Below, piece after piece: positions 21,840 through 30,603 of a stretch of 64,000 nucleotides of DNA (positions are counted from its first letter, which is position 1; each line of letters opens with the position of its first letter). The position numbers were made by a program, and so were the translations under genes. The stretch covers positions 248,001 through 312,000 of the forward strand of contig NZ_AUDY01000011.1 of assembly GCF_000425705.1 (NCBI RefSeq), given 5' to 3'. Source of the DNA: Halobacillus kuroshimensis DSM 18393 (lineage in GTDB: Bacteria; Bacillota; Bacilli; Bacillales; Halobacillaceae). The notes under the pieces were generated by a model. That model saw only the letters and a program-made list of their open reading frames with translations. It made no database searches and was not told the origin of the DNA.

Positions 21840-21925
21840 GAAAATATACAAAAGTATTACTTGTTAATTTATTCGCGCTCAAGGTTAGAGTATATGACTT
21901 TTTGCACATTGTACGCTGAAATATT

Positions 21926-22013
21926 AGGTGAACTCACCGGCACCTCATTGTATTGCCACATACACTCCGGACATGTGGAGTGTGTAAAATGGTTGGAGAA
22001 GAAAGAAAAGTAA
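21926..22013 (+). repeat. rlmCD 3'-end attachment-like site, copy 3 (right junction)
   Basis: CATGTGGAGTGTGT (21972-21985) differs from copy 1 at one base. It is followed by a tail that reads in frame HVECVKWLEKKEK and stops at 22011-22013. This tail matches the RlmCD end [12 protein letters not shown] closely, so it is probably the original chromosomal 3' end of rlmCD, displaced by the insertions. Confidence 0.7.
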
Positions 22014-22280
22014 GACTCATAAACTTCTGAAGTATTAAAACAACGATCAAGCAAATCGAGAAGGTATATAGTCTTCATTAAAGCTGATGACTTTCGTACC
22101 CGGCCCGAATTATTGTACAGTGTGAACGGTGCTGAAAATCAGACATTATGAAAAAACATGTTTGTTAAAATCAGCAGAGCGAATGAGATGCCGTGATTAA
22201 GGGTATGGATAAAGGAAACCTGTGCCTGAATCATGGCATAAGCGAAACCGAAACTACACTCAATAGGAAGGGGAATTCCC
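22014..22280. other. Gap right of the island
   Basis: These 267 bases show no gene or convincing promoter. GGAAGGGG near 22268 is the ribosome binding site of the next gene. Confidence 0.4.
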
Positions 22281-22568
22281 ATGGCTGATGAAAACCTAAG
22301 TAAAGGCCTTGTAGATGCTGCCTTTAACAAGAAAGAAGCAGAAGAAGCAGAGAAAATAAAAGAAGAAAATAAAGCAAACGAAGGGGATATCATTACCTTC
22401 AAAAGGGACGGCCAGCAGCTTGAAGCTGTCGTTACTTCTACGAATCCGGCAAACTCCGTGGTCTGTGACCTGACCATTATGGAAGATTTCCACGAGCGCA
22501 ATTTTGACTTCGAAAAGACTGTTGTTGCTCATAAGAACTACACCATTAAAAAACGCAGCAAAAAGTAA
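22281..22568 (+). CDS. YkvS-like DUF2187 protein
   Basis: The last 60 of 95 residues match the small YkvS/DUF2187 family: EGDIITFKRDGQQLEAVV, then SVVCDLTIMEDF, then EKTVVAHKNYTIK. The fold is a KOW-like beta barrel, which hints at nucleic-acid binding, but no function is established. The first 35 residues are a charged helix rich in Lys and Glu that the short family members lack. A terminator follows. Confidence 0.85.
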   Translation: MADENLSKGLVDAAFNKKEAEEAEKIKEENKANEGDIITFKRDGQQLEAVVTSTNPANSVVCDLTIMEDFHERNFDFEKTVVAHKNYTIKKRSKK

Positions 22569-22592
22569 GTCCGGCCTCTGCTGTATACGGAT

Positions 22593-22628
22593 AAAAAGCA
22601 CCGCACTCGACGAGTGTGGTGCTTTTTT
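22593..22628 (+). terminator. Terminator after the DUF2187 gene
   Basis: AAAAAGCACCGCACTCG pairs with CGAGTGTGGTGCTTTTT with one G-T pair. Confidence 0.9.
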
Positions 22629-22744
22629 ATACGTAGAATAGCTACTCATATAAGAACGAATGCTTGATATGTGTTTTGAACTATCCATACCTCCGCAAAA
22701 TGGTGTACTCTTTATAGGTAGAGTAAACTTCAGAGGTGAGAGAA

Positions 22745-23188
22745 ATGAAAAAGATAACAGCTTTATGGCTGATAATTTTAACAGGGGTGCTGCTTACAGC
22801 CTGCTCCGGAACTTCAGAACCGCCGGACGGTTTTATGACTATGAATAAAGAAGTGACGGAGATGGCGAAAGGCACGTATGAATGGACCAATGAAGGGTTG
22901 TTCTCGGACAGCCAAGTGACAGCGGATGCCGGAACACCTTACGAGATTGCCGAAAATGTCGAAGCGGCACCTTCAGGCGATGACAAGACAGCAGTGATCA
23001 CATTCAGCAGTGGAAAAACACCGGAACTCTCTGCTTTTATCTGGGATGATGAAGGAAGGCAGGAGCAGCTTCCAATTGAAAATGAGCAGGTAACTCTTCC
23101 CGAATCAGAAGGCCGATATATTATCGAAGTTTTTGCTGAATGGGAAAATGGAACCGGCTCGTACACTCTTCCTGTGATGATCCAATAG
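22745..23188 (+). CDS. Small lipoprotein, unknown function
   Basis: The 147-residue protein has a signal peptide ending in the lipobox LLTACSG, so it should be lipid-anchored on the outer face of the membrane. The mature part is acidic, as usual in halophiles, and looks like an all-beta domain (VTLPESEGRYIIEVFAEWEN near the end). The ATG at 22745 follows AGAGGTGAG; an in-frame GTG three codons earlier is less likely. Confidence 0.8.
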   Translation: MKKITALWLIILTGVLLTACSGTSEPPDGFMTMNKEVTEMAKGTYEWTNEGLFSDSQVTADAGTPYEIAENVEAAPSGDDKTAVITFSSGKTPELSAFIWDDEGRQEQLPIENEQVTLPESEGRYIIEVFAEWENGTGSYTLPVMIQ

Positions 23189-23254
23189 AGGATGAAACCT
23201 GATCCTCCATCTGTTCGTATAGATAAGTAACAAAGCGAAAGTAGGTGGAAGGAC

Positions 23255-23476
23255 ATGAGTGGAGGCGCGTTTCTGCTGATCATTCTGAGTTTGCTCGGTC
23301 TGCCTATTTTATGGGGAATGATCCGGGACAAATTCGGAAGGAATACCAATCGATTTTACGGCGATGAACTGAATAAGCATCAAAAAAGAGGAAGAGAAAA
23401 GGTCTATGAAGAGAATACAAGGCACACAGGACCAAGAGACAATCCGCCCATGGGAGGCGGGGGAACCTTCTCCTGA
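23255..23476 (+). CDS. Small membrane-anchored protein (73 residues)
   Basis: An N-terminal span (FLLIILSLLGLPILWGMI) is followed by a basic, hydrophilic tail ending in PPMGGGGTFS. AGGTGGAAGGAC precedes the ATG, and a terminator follows. No family is recognised. Confidence 0.65.
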   Translation: MSGGAFLLIILSLLGLPILWGMIRDKFGRNTNRFYGDELNKHQKRGREKVYEENTRHTGPRDNPPMGGGGTFS

Positions 23477-23544
23477 TATTTAAATCGGATACGTTGTCCT
23501 TTAAAAACGTATAAACGATTGGTCCGAAAAAAGATAGTAAATAC

Positions 23545-23576
23545 AAAAGCTCCCTTGAAGATCAAGGGAGCTTTTT
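23545..23576. terminator. Bidirectional terminator between converging genes
   Basis: AAAAGCTCCCTTGA pairs with TCAAGGGAGCTTTTT, with A and T runs on both sides. Confidence 0.88.
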
Positions 23577-23590
23577 CGTAATGGAATGTA

Positions 23591-24268
23591 TTATTTATTC
23601 AGGTTTACGTCCACTTCAATTTCTTCTCCGATATCCTCGAAGTTCTCATTCAGGGCTGCGCTGTAGTACAGCGTAATCGACTCCACATCTTCAGCTTTTG
23701 AATTTTTCAGGAAGTAGAATGATGTGCCTTCTTTGTTCACTTGCCCTAAATACTCCCCGTCAATATGGTCACTCATAAGCATGTCAGGCTCCAACTGTTC
23801 TCCCGTATTCGTAGTCATCACAGCCTGGGAAGCATAAAAGGTAATATGATCCTCGGAGGAATTGCTTGTTTTCATATCGACTTGGATGTATTCGATTTCT
23901 TCCTTATCCATAAGAGCTGCGGCTTCACCTTTTAAGGTGCCGGAGACTCCATTGACCTTTTCAATAGTAAGGCTAATAGGGCCGCTTTCAAATGTTCCGA
24001 CATCGTCGGTGCGGCTGACCATCGTTTGTTCACCGGCTTCAGATGTGACTGTATCCCCAACCTTGGCATCCTTATTCTCGTTTTCTTCTGCCGTCATGGT
24101 TTCAGGAGCATCGGTCTCTTTGCTTTCAGTATCCGTACCTTGTTCTGTTTCTTCTGTACTTGAAGCATCATCAGCAGTGGTATCTGATCCTGAACTTTCT
24201 TCTGTACCACAGGCGCTTAAAGCCATCAAGAAGACACTGACAAACAGGATGAAGAGTGAACGGTTCAT
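23591..24268 (-). CDS. Lipoprotein with a DUF4352-like domain
   Basis: The 225-residue product has a signal peptide with lipobox ALSAC. A long acidic linker rich in Asp, Glu, Thr and Ser (about residues 20-75) follows. The C-terminal 130 residues (from TFESGPISLTIEKVNG) look like the beta-sandwich DUF4352 fold found in exported lipoproteins of Firmicutes. The ATG at 24268 has AAGGGGGA upstream and is preferred over a longer frame. The function is unknown. Confidence 0.8.
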   Translation of the reverse strand: MNRSLFILFVSVFLMALSACGTEESSGSDTTADDASSTEETEQGTDTESKETDAPETMTAEENENKDAKVGDTVTSEAGEQTMVSRTDDVGTFESGPISLTIEKVNGVSGTLKGEAAALMDKEEIEYIQVDMKTSNSSEDHITFYASQAVMTTNTGEQLEPDMLMSDHIDGEYLGQVNKEGTSFYFLKNSKAEDVESITLYYSAALNENFEDIGEEIEVDVNLNK

Positions 24269-24399
24269 AAGTTTCCCCCTTAAAAAGTAGTGAAGCAACA
24301 TACAGGCAATACGGACATCTTATTAGTAATTTTATATTTTCTTCCATATAAGTCAATGATTTATTAATAAAGTTGAATCGGCGATTCGGCAGGATTTCC

Positions 24400-24442
24400 A
24401 AAAAAGCCGCTACTCTATCGTATAGATAAGAATAGCGGCTTT
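24400..24442 (-). terminator. Terminator after the first BCCT gene
   Basis: On the minus strand AAAGCCGCTA pairs with TAGCGGCTTT around a further short hairpin, and T residues follow. Confidence 0.8.
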
Positions 24443-24450
24443 GAATGCAT

Positions 24451-26034
24451 TTATGATGTTTTACGTTCTTTTTCTTCAACCGATACAGGGGCACTTTGTT
24501 CAGCAATCAATCCCTGCTCCTTCGCCATCTGTTTCGCCACTTTCGGTGCGAGCCAGACAGGTGGCAGCAACAACAGTGAAACGGGAACAGCGGTGACAAC
24601 GATGAAGTTCTGCAGCGTTTGGATACTGCTTTCCCCAATACCTAGAAGTGCTGCGGCAATGCCTCCAAACAACAAGGCCCAGAACACGCGCAGGACACGT
24701 GGCGGGTGGGTATCACCTGTAAGTGTGACGGCGACGGAATAAGACATGGAGTCGGCGGTTGTTGCGACGAAAATGATCGTGACAATCAAGAAGCCTGCAG
24801 CCATGACCATTCCGAATGGTACTTGCTCCATAATCGCCATAACAGCGGCAGGCATGCCTGTTTCATTGAGAGCGGTTGAAACGGCTCCTGGTGATTCCAG
24901 TTCGTAAAACAGACCGGAGCCTCCGACAACGGCAAACCAGAAGTTACTTACGATCGGAGCAAGGATCGCTACGGCAAGGATCAGCTGGCGAATGGTACGG
25001 CCTCTGGAAATACGGCTGATGAACATCGCCATTGCCGGTCCGAAACCGAGGAACCAGCCCCAGAAGAAGACGGTCCAATAACCGAGCCAGCCGCTATCTC
25101 CGCGGTAAAGACTCATCCGCAGGAAGTTCTGTATCTGGAAAGCTTCGGCGGCCACGAATGAATCGATGATGAACATCGTCGGTCCGAGAATAAGCATGCC
25201 GATCATCAGAACAACAGCAAATCCTACGTTGAGACGACTGAGCAGTTGAATCCCTTTATCTACACCGGAAGCCGCTGAAACGGCAGCGATCGTCACGAGA
25301 AAAATAATGACGAGGGACTGCGCAAACAGAGTGTCCGGGATATTGAATAAATAATTGAGAGCATAACCGACTTGTAAGCCTAAGAAGCCGATCGGTCCAA
25401 TGGTTCCAGCGGCAACAGCAATGACAGAGACGATGTCAGCAGCTGCCCCGACAACACTTTTCTTGTTGAAAATTTTCTCGCCGACCATCGGATACAAGAT
25501 CGCACGTGGTTTTAGCGGGTACCCTTTATGGTAGTGCGCATACATCAGAACGATGGTAGCGACAGTTCCTAAACAAGCCCATGCGGTAAAGCCCCAGTGG
25601 AAAAAGCTCTGCGCTAAGCCTGGGACGACGGCTTGTGCCCTTGTCATTCCCTCATCAGCAAACAGTGGTGGGGTTGTTAAAAAGTGATAGATCGGTTCTC
25701 CGGCAGCCCAGAAGACTCCGCCACTGGCAAGCAGTGTACAAAGAATCATCGAGACCCAGCGGAACCATCCGTTTTCAGGTGTATCCTTTTTTCCTAATTT
25801 CACTTTTCCATATTTCGACAAGGCAAGCGCAACGCCTACTACGAAGGTAGCAAGCAGCAGCAGCTGCCAGAAGACACCAAAGAATGTAACAGAAAAGTCG
25901 AATGAGCTTGAGATCCATTCTCCCGTGAGGTCTTTGTTTAAAAGAGACATCAGTAAAAATAAGACGAGAAAGCCTCCGCTGATGCTGAATGTAATCCAGT
26001 CAATTCTTGTTTTCCTGTCCGTTTTTTCGTTCAT
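24451..26034 (-). CDS. BCCT family transporter (substrate uncertain)
   Basis: The 527-residue protein has the 12-span BCCT fold that imports betaine, choline or carnitine-like solutes. In the family the substrate is held by a tryptophan box in span 8, typically WAWWISWSPF followed by the RISRGRTIR loop. Here the same stretch reads FWGWFLGFGPAMAMFISRIS, so two of the three tryptophans are Phe, while the SRGRTIR loop is kept. The second BCCT gene of the window (62104-63624) has the standard box. This one may therefore take another solute. The start has GGGGGA upstream. A halophile would use it for osmoprotection. Confidence 0.9.
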   Translation of the reverse strand: MNEKTDRKTRIDWITFSISGGFLVLFLLMSLLNKDLTGEWISSSFDFSVTFFGVFWQLLLLATFVVGVALALSKYGKVKLGKKDTPENGWFRWVSMILCTLLASGGVFWAAGEPIYHFLTTPPLFADEGMTRAQAVVPGLAQSFFHWGFTAWACLGTVATIVLMYAHYHKGYPLKPRAILYPMVGEKIFNKKSVVGAAADIVSVIAVAAGTIGPIGFLGLQVGYALNYLFNIPDTLFAQSLVIIFLVTIAAVSAASGVDKGIQLLSRLNVGFAVVLMIGMLILGPTMFIIDSFVAAEAFQIQNFLRMSLYRGDSGWLGYWTVFFWGWFLGFGPAMAMFISRISRGRTIRQLILAVAILAPIVSNFWFAVVGGSGLFYELESPGAVSTALNETGMPAAVMAIMEQVPFGMVMAAGFLIVTIIFVATTADSMSYSVAVTLTGDTHPPRVLRVFWALLFGGIAAALLGIGESSIQTLQNFIVVTAVPVSLLLLPPVWLAPKVAKQMAKEQGLIAEQSAPVSVEEKERKTS

Positions 26035-26477
26035 TATTTTCCCCCTAGGTTTTTTAACCTGTGATAGTTAATATATTGTGAAGACGTTGATGGATAATGG
26101 TTTTGTTCTTTAGACGTTCAGAAAACGAATGCTCCTCTGGTTATAAGACGTTTATGGCACATAGGGATTAATTATAGAGATGTTCGGACAACTCGTCAAA
26201 AAGGAAGGAAGGCAAGGATTGATAGGATGTTAAAGCTTTTAACAGCTGAGTGGATGTAGTTGACGGAGAGCATAAAATCTATGAAGAAACAGATGTCTCC
26301 TACAGCTTTTAGTAGAAAAGCACCTTCGTTTATGTAAATCCGCGGCTTCTCACAGAAGAGTTGAATAATAGATTGCCTTAATACTGTTTCCAGCTTCATG
26401 TATAATGATAGTCAACCAAAATAAGGAAAAATGATTGATGTAGTCTTATTTGAAAACAAAACAAAGAGGTGAATCAA
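26035..26477. other. Intergenic region between divergent transporter genes
   Basis: A TATAAT preceded by TG near 26400 is a likely extended -10 box for the rightward gene. A 67-codon minus-strand frame (26196-26399) has no ribosome binding site and no known match, and is not called. Otherwise nothing is seen. Confidence 0.4.
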
Positions 26478-27704
26478 TTGGATCATACGTTCATATCGTC
26501 AGACAATACGTGGGCGCTCTGGTCGTTTCTGACAGGATGGGCGGCCATCAGTATTTATTTGGAGCAAAAGTACAAATGGGCATCGAAAATTTCCGGAGCC
26601 ATTATAGCCTTGATCGGGGCTATGGTATTAGCCAATTTAAATGTGATCCCGCTTGAGTCGAGTGTGTATGATGCTGTATGGAATTATGTCGTACCACTGG
26701 CGATACCGTTACTATTGTTTCAGGCGAATATCAAGAAAGTTTGGCAGGAAAGCGGACGGATGCTGACGATTTTCCTGTTAAGTTCGATCGGTACGGTCGC
26801 AGGTACGATCATCTCGTTTATGCTTTTAAGAGATGTGATTCCCCATTTGGATAAGATCGGTGCCATGATGGCAGGGTCTTATACAGGTGGTGGCGTAAAC
26901 TTTGCCGCCATGGCAGCAAAATTCGAGACGCCAAGTGAACTTGTTTCGGCTACCGTGGTTGCAGACAATATGATGATGGCCACCTTCTTCTTTGTTTTGA
27001 TGGCTATCCCAACATTTTCATTCTTCCGTGACATATTCAGAACCCCTCATATTGATGAGGTGGAATCGGGCGTTGCTGGAGATGAGAGTGAAACGCAGGC
27101 CGCTTCTTTCTGGAAAGGAAAAGAAATATCCTTAAAAGATATTGCGATCAGCGTGGCGAGTGCATTCGCCCTTGTTACAGTATCCTTTAATCTCGCTGAC
27201 TTTTTTGCTGGGGTCCTTCCTGGTGGGGAGGATGTAAACATCATTTATCAGGTGCTGGGCGGTATCATTGGAGATCGTTATCTGATGCTTACGACACTGA
27301 CAGTGCTGGTTGTTTCTTTGTTCCCCAGACAATTCGAAAGCATCAAAGGAACACAGGAAATTGGGACGTTCTTGATTTATTTATTTTTTGTCGTCATCGG
27401 GGTACCGGCTTCCATCGCCATCGTATTCACCACATCACCGCTGTTATTGGTCTTTGTTTTAATCATTGTTCTGATGAATGTGCTGTTTTCCCTGGTGTTG
27501 GGGAAACTGTTTAAATTCAATTTAGAAGAAATCCTTCTTGCAAGTAATGCAAACATGGGAGGTCCGACAACAGCCGCAGCCATGGCGATTGCCAAAGGCT
27601 GGCATAAACTGATCGTGCCGATTCTTCTTGTTGGTACGCTCGGGTACATCATTGGAAACTACATAGGCACGGGGATTGGGTTCTGGTTTCAAAATTTGAT
27701 GTAA
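26478..27704 (+). CDS. DUF819 family membrane protein, paralogue 1
   Basis: This 408-residue protein has about ten to twelve spans and the hallmarks of DUF819 (YjcL): SYTGGGVNFAAMA (about residues 135-147) and ASNANMGGPTTAAAMA near 360. The two glycine-rich segments look like re-entrant loops of a transporter. No substrate is established for the family. AGAGGTGA lies 6 bases before the TTG at 26478, which is preferred over a GTG inside that site. A second, diverged copy is at 55638. Confidence 0.88.
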   Translation: MDHTFISSDNTWALWSFLTGWAAISIYLEQKYKWASKISGAIIALIGAMVLANLNVIPLESSVYDAVWNYVVPLAIPLLLFQANIKKVWQESGRMLTIFLLSSIGTVAGTIISFMLLRDVIPHLDKIGAMMAGSYTGGGVNFAAMAAKFETPSELVSATVVADNMMMATFFFVLMAIPTFSFFRDIFRTPHIDEVESGVAGDESETQAASFWKGKEISLKDIAISVASAFALVTVSFNLADFFAGVLPGGEDVNIIYQVLGGIIGDRYLMLTTLTVLVVSLFPRQFESIKGTQEIGTFLIYLFFVVIGVPASIAIVFTTSPLLLVFVLIIVLMNVLFSLVLGKLFKFNLEEILLASNANMGGPTTAAAMAIAKGWHKLIVPILLVGTLGYIIGNYIGTGIGFWFQNLM

Positions 27705-27791
27705 TTTCGGTGAAGAGGGGATGAATAAGGAAACTCCTAAAAGATTGAATTCTCTTTTTGTAATGATCAGCATAAATAGTTTAGTTTAGAC

Positions 27792-27832
27792 AAAAAAAGG
27801 TGACCCATGCTTCCCGGGGGCACCTTTTTTTG
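27792..27832. terminator. Bidirectional terminator
   Basis: AAAAAAAGGTG and CACCTTTTTTT flank a GC-rich inner hairpin between converging genes. Confidence 0.85.
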
Positions 27833-27834
27833 TC

Positions 27835-28869
27835 CTATTTACCGAATTCATGCTTCAGCTTAGTCTTCTTCACGCCTTTTTTGTACTTGATGAAGCCGTC
27901 AATGATGTTCCATACAGCAAAAATGATAAAAATGGCGGCGATTCTCCAAGCCAGACCATCCGCGACTTGAGCGGAATTCCATTGGAAAAGATCAGAGATG
28001 TAGTTGATGAAGGCTGATTGAAAGAGTCTTTCATCCGTAATGATCCAAACGAAGATACCTATAGACAGGAGTTCCTGAATCGTGTTGAACCAAACGACAT
28101 CTTTGCTCCATTCTTTCTTCAACAGCTTATAAAGAGCTAATGCAATTTCTAAACCGATGACAAGGACAATCCCTGGCCAATAGCTGAGCAGGACATCCTG
28201 GTTCAAAGCCGGGGTGATGTAGGTCAGTCCTTCTCCCTGGTTTTCATAGATCCCTAACAATTGGTCGGCATGGAAGTAGACAGTGGCCCAGATCGCTGTC
28301 CAAATAATGGCCCCATAAACTTCCCATTGGGATATCGCACGTTTCTTTGGGGTGTGAGAGACTTTTTTCAGTTTTTCCGGTGTCCATTCTTTACGGGAAG
28401 ACGTCGGTTCTTCGTCTTCTGAGCTGAAATCCACACGCTCGATCAGGGCGAATATGACCGTGATCCAGAAAAAGACCTGCATGCCTACTGAAAGGATCAG
28501 CCATAGACCTTTACCAAGTATGGAGAGAATCATCCCAATCAAGCTCGTTTCCTCAACGTTCCCGATGATATTTTCAGCGAGTAGAGTGATTAATGAGACG
28601 GTAATCGCAATCGGCAGAATCAATTTGATGAGGGAGATATAAAGATCATAATAACGGGGACCGATCAGATGCATCGGCTTTTCACTATATCCTTGGGCGA
28701 GCTTTACAGGGTCGCCCAGTTCCTGAAGGACGTCTTTGACGTCATTTTCGGAAGGGTTCTCTGGAAGCATATCCTGAATGGTCGATTGGATCTCAAGCAG
28801 GATGTCCTCCCGGTTCTTTTCTGGAAGCCGGCGCTCAACTTCTTGTAAGTAGACCTCAATCCATTTCAT
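27835..28869 (-). CDS. HAAS-domain membrane protein
   Basis: The first 80 residues (starting MKWIEVYLQEVERRLPEKNR and including QELGDPVKLAQGY) form a HAAS/DUF1700-like helical domain. About seven membrane spans follow over residues 80-340. Proteins of this kind are regularly encoded with a PadR repressor and are thought to act in the same sensing system. Here the gene overlaps the upstream padR-type gene by 14 bases. What is sensed is unknown. Confidence 0.85.
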   Translation of the reverse strand: MKWIEVYLQEVERRLPEKNREDILLEIQSTIQDMLPENPSENDVKDVLQELGDPVKLAQGYSEKPMHLIGPRYYDLYISLIKLILPIAITVSLITLLAENIIGNVEETSLIGMILSILGKGLWLILSVGMQVFFWITVIFALIERVDFSSEDEEPTSSRKEWTPEKLKKVSHTPKKRAISQWEVYGAIIWTAIWATVYFHADQLLGIYENQGEGLTYITPALNQDVLLSYWPGIVLVIGLEIALALYKLLKKEWSKDVVWFNTIQELLSIGIFVWIITDERLFQSAFINYISDLFQWNSAQVADGLAWRIAAIFIIFAVWNIIDGFIKYKKGVKKTKLKHEFGK

Positions 28870-29200
28870 TGTTCTCCTCCTCCAGTAGTTGGAACAATTC
28901 GTTCGTCGCTTTTTTCCATTCTTCCTTCAAGGTTTGAAAAATATCTTCCCCGTAATCACTCAGTACATAATACTTCCGGGGACGGGATTCTGACGTATCC
29001 CAGCTGCTCGTAACGAGGTCTTTTTTTTCCAACCGGCGCAGTAGAGGATAAAGCGTGCTTTGTTCGATGGTGATGCCCGAGCCTTCTAATCGTTTTACGA
29101 GAGAGTATCCATATTGCGGCGTACGCAGCTGGCTCAAAACCGCTAACGTCAGATTTCCCCTCCGTTGTTCGGTCAGCAGTGAGTTCAATAGTTGACTCAA
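28856..29200 (-). CDS. PadR family transcriptional regulator
   Basis: The 114-residue protein is a PadR winged helix: NLTLAVLSQLRTPQYGYSLV, then the recognition part IEQSTLYPLLRRLEKKDLV, then SRPRKYYVLSDYG of the wing. A TTG start at 29200 fits AGGAG 8 bases upstream; a GTG three codons earlier is possible. It probably represses itself and the HAAS gene through the inverted repeat over its promoter. Confidence 0.92.
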   Translation of the reverse strand: MSQLLNSLLTEQRRGNLTLAVLSQLRTPQYGYSLVKRLEGSGITIEQSTLYPLLRRLEKKDLVTSSWDTSESRPRKYYVLSDYGEDIFQTLKEEWKKATNELFQLLEEENNEMD

Positions 29201-29218
29201 AATCTTCACTCCTCTGTA

Positions 29219-29276
29219 TACTGTACGACAAACACTATCTACTCATAGTATATGTCATACAGTATTGGATGTGCAA
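29219..29276 (-). promoter_or_regulatory. PadR-type operator and promoter
   Basis: On the minus strand TTGCAC (29276-29271), an 18-base spacer and TATACT (29252-29247) form a promoter. TACTGTACGACA (29219-29230) and TGTCATACAGTA (29253-29264) are inverted copies with one mismatch and flank the -10 box. An inner ACTAT-CTACTC-ATAGT lies between them. The arrangement fits autorepression by the PadR protein. Confidence 0.7.
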
Positions 29277-29302
29277 CTGTATTTTCATAACTAAGAATCC
29301 CA

Positions 29303-29330
29303 TAAAAAAACACCTTTCAGAAAAAGGTGC
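29303..29330 (-). terminator. Terminator for the telA unit
   Basis: On the minus strand CACCTTT pairs with AAAGGTG, followed by seven T. A second perfect 13-bp hairpin (CAAAGAGCGCTTC at 29405-29417) overlaps the telA stop. Confidence 0.8.
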
Positions 29331-29415
29331 TTGCGAACTAAAGATATGCATCGGCTCGGATATTGCTTGTACGCGATGAACTTCAGTTTCCGGCCATGCA
29401 CAGACAAAGAGCGCT

Positions 29416-30537
29416 TCAGTCACGAAGCGCTCTTTGAGTGGTGGTCTGTGATAATTTCTTCCGCACATTTTCATTCAAGGCGTCCATCTCTTCAATAAAC
29501 TGCTCACTTGAAGCGATAATCCGCTCCGACGACTGCTCGGTCGTCTTCAGTGCTTCAAATACGTTATCGAAGGATTCCTGAAGAGCTTCCATACTGATGG
29601 CTGGATTCTCCATCATCTGTGTCGTCTCTTCCGCATTTTCTTTCAGGTTCCTGGAGTTTGAGAGCAGCATTTCTTCGGTCGCTTTATTCACGCCGTTCAC
29701 TGTATCGATCACTTTCCGCTGATTGCTCAAGGCGAGCTGGATGGAGGCGGAGACGGTAATGATATTTTTCGTCAGCGTTACCGCATTGCGGATGGATTCC
29801 TTCAGCTTTTCATTGTTTTTCTTAATGATATCAACAGAGGAAACACTTTGATGCAGCACACTCTTCATCTGCGTCATGTTTCTCGTACGCGTAATGATTT
29901 TCTCTTTGCCTTCGGTGATCAGCGCAAGGTCGTACTCACCCGTCGCTTCTTTTTCCTTCAACAGCTCGAACAATTTTTTTCCTAGATAGATCTGCTTGTC
30001 CAGGTCATAAATACGCTTCTGGGCGTTTTCTTTGATGAGCTGCAGTTCGACGCTGTCTTCTTCAAGACGGTCTTTCCCTGCAAGCAGGCTGCGGACGACG
30101 GTATCGATTTTCGAGTCGACGGTTTCGTACTTTTTCATGTAGCGGTCAATTGGTTTCTTTTTACTTAGTTTATAAAAAAACCGCTGGACGCCGTTTCCTT
30201 CCGTACGCTTCGGATCAAGGTCCGATACGATCGCTTCCAGTTCCTGCAGTGTCTGGGGAATGTCGTTATTGCCCTTGGTCATAAGGTCGTTGACCGGGCG
30301 CTTCAACGTTTCCATCGTCTCGCCGGCGACGCGCTGTTCTTTTTCTCCGAGGTCTCCGAGTTCTCTCATCACATCGGACAAGGAGTCGTCCCTGGATGCA
30401 TCGAATCTTCCGGCATAGGTTTCTGCTTCCTCATTCAATCGATCGAGATCTTCTTTTTTAATCAGCGTCATGGCTTCCCGCAGGTCCTGATGGTTCAGTT
30501 CCGCTTCTTTGTCCCTATAGGTGGAATGGTTGCTCAT
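29416..30537 (-). CDS. TelA family toxic-anion resistance protein
   Basis: The 373-residue protein is alpha-helical and matches the TelA/KlaA/YaaN family: the middle part (AGKDRLEEDSVELQLIKENA) and TVSASIQLALSNQRKVIDTV near residue 280 are typical. Members were named for tellurite resistance on plasmids. Chromosomal ones are linked to envelope stress, but the biochemical role is unknown. In B. subtilis yaaN follows xpaC; here the preceding gene is a different 284-residue protein. Confidence 0.9.
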   Translation of the reverse strand: MSNHSTYRDKEAELNHQDLREAMTLIKKEDLDRLNEEAETYAGRFDASRDDSLSDVMRELGDLGEKEQRVAGETMETLKRPVNDLMTKGNNDIPQTLQELEAIVSDLDPKRTEGNGVQRFFYKLSKKKPIDRYMKKYETVDSKIDTVVRSLLAGKDRLEEDSVELQLIKENAQKRIYDLDKQIYLGKKLFELLKEKEATGEYDLALITEGKEKIITRTRNMTQMKSVLHQSVSSVDIIKKNNEKLKESIRNAVTLTKNIITVSASIQLALSNQRKVIDTVNGVNKATEEMLLSNSRNLKENAEETTQMMENPAISMEALQESFDNVFEALKTTEQSSERIIASSEQFIEEMDALNENVRKKLSQTTTQRALRD

Positions 30538-30603
30538 AGTCCTACCTCCTGTATGCGATTCTGTCTTCTCAAGAAAAACAAAACAGCCGGCTGCTCAAAA
30601 CGA

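Larger units (their letters stand above)
17629..21985 (+). mobile_element. Accessory island at the 3' end of rlmCD
   Basis: Between the three attachment-like copies lie two segments. Segment I (to 20384) holds a dead IS21 element and a 259-residue membrane protein. Segment II (20385-21985) holds two short genes and a 214-residue protein. Both are clearly more AT-rich than the flanking core genes, and their proteins have no recognised family. No intact integrase is visible, so either it was lost or the segments were moved by an enzyme encoded elsewhere. The 23S uracil methyltransferase gene rum is a known entry site for integrative elements in streptococci. Confidence 0.65.

Noticed and set aside
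26196-26399. 67-codon minus-strand frame before DUF819 paralogue 1
   Set aside because: It has no ribosome binding site, no known family and no fitting neighbour.
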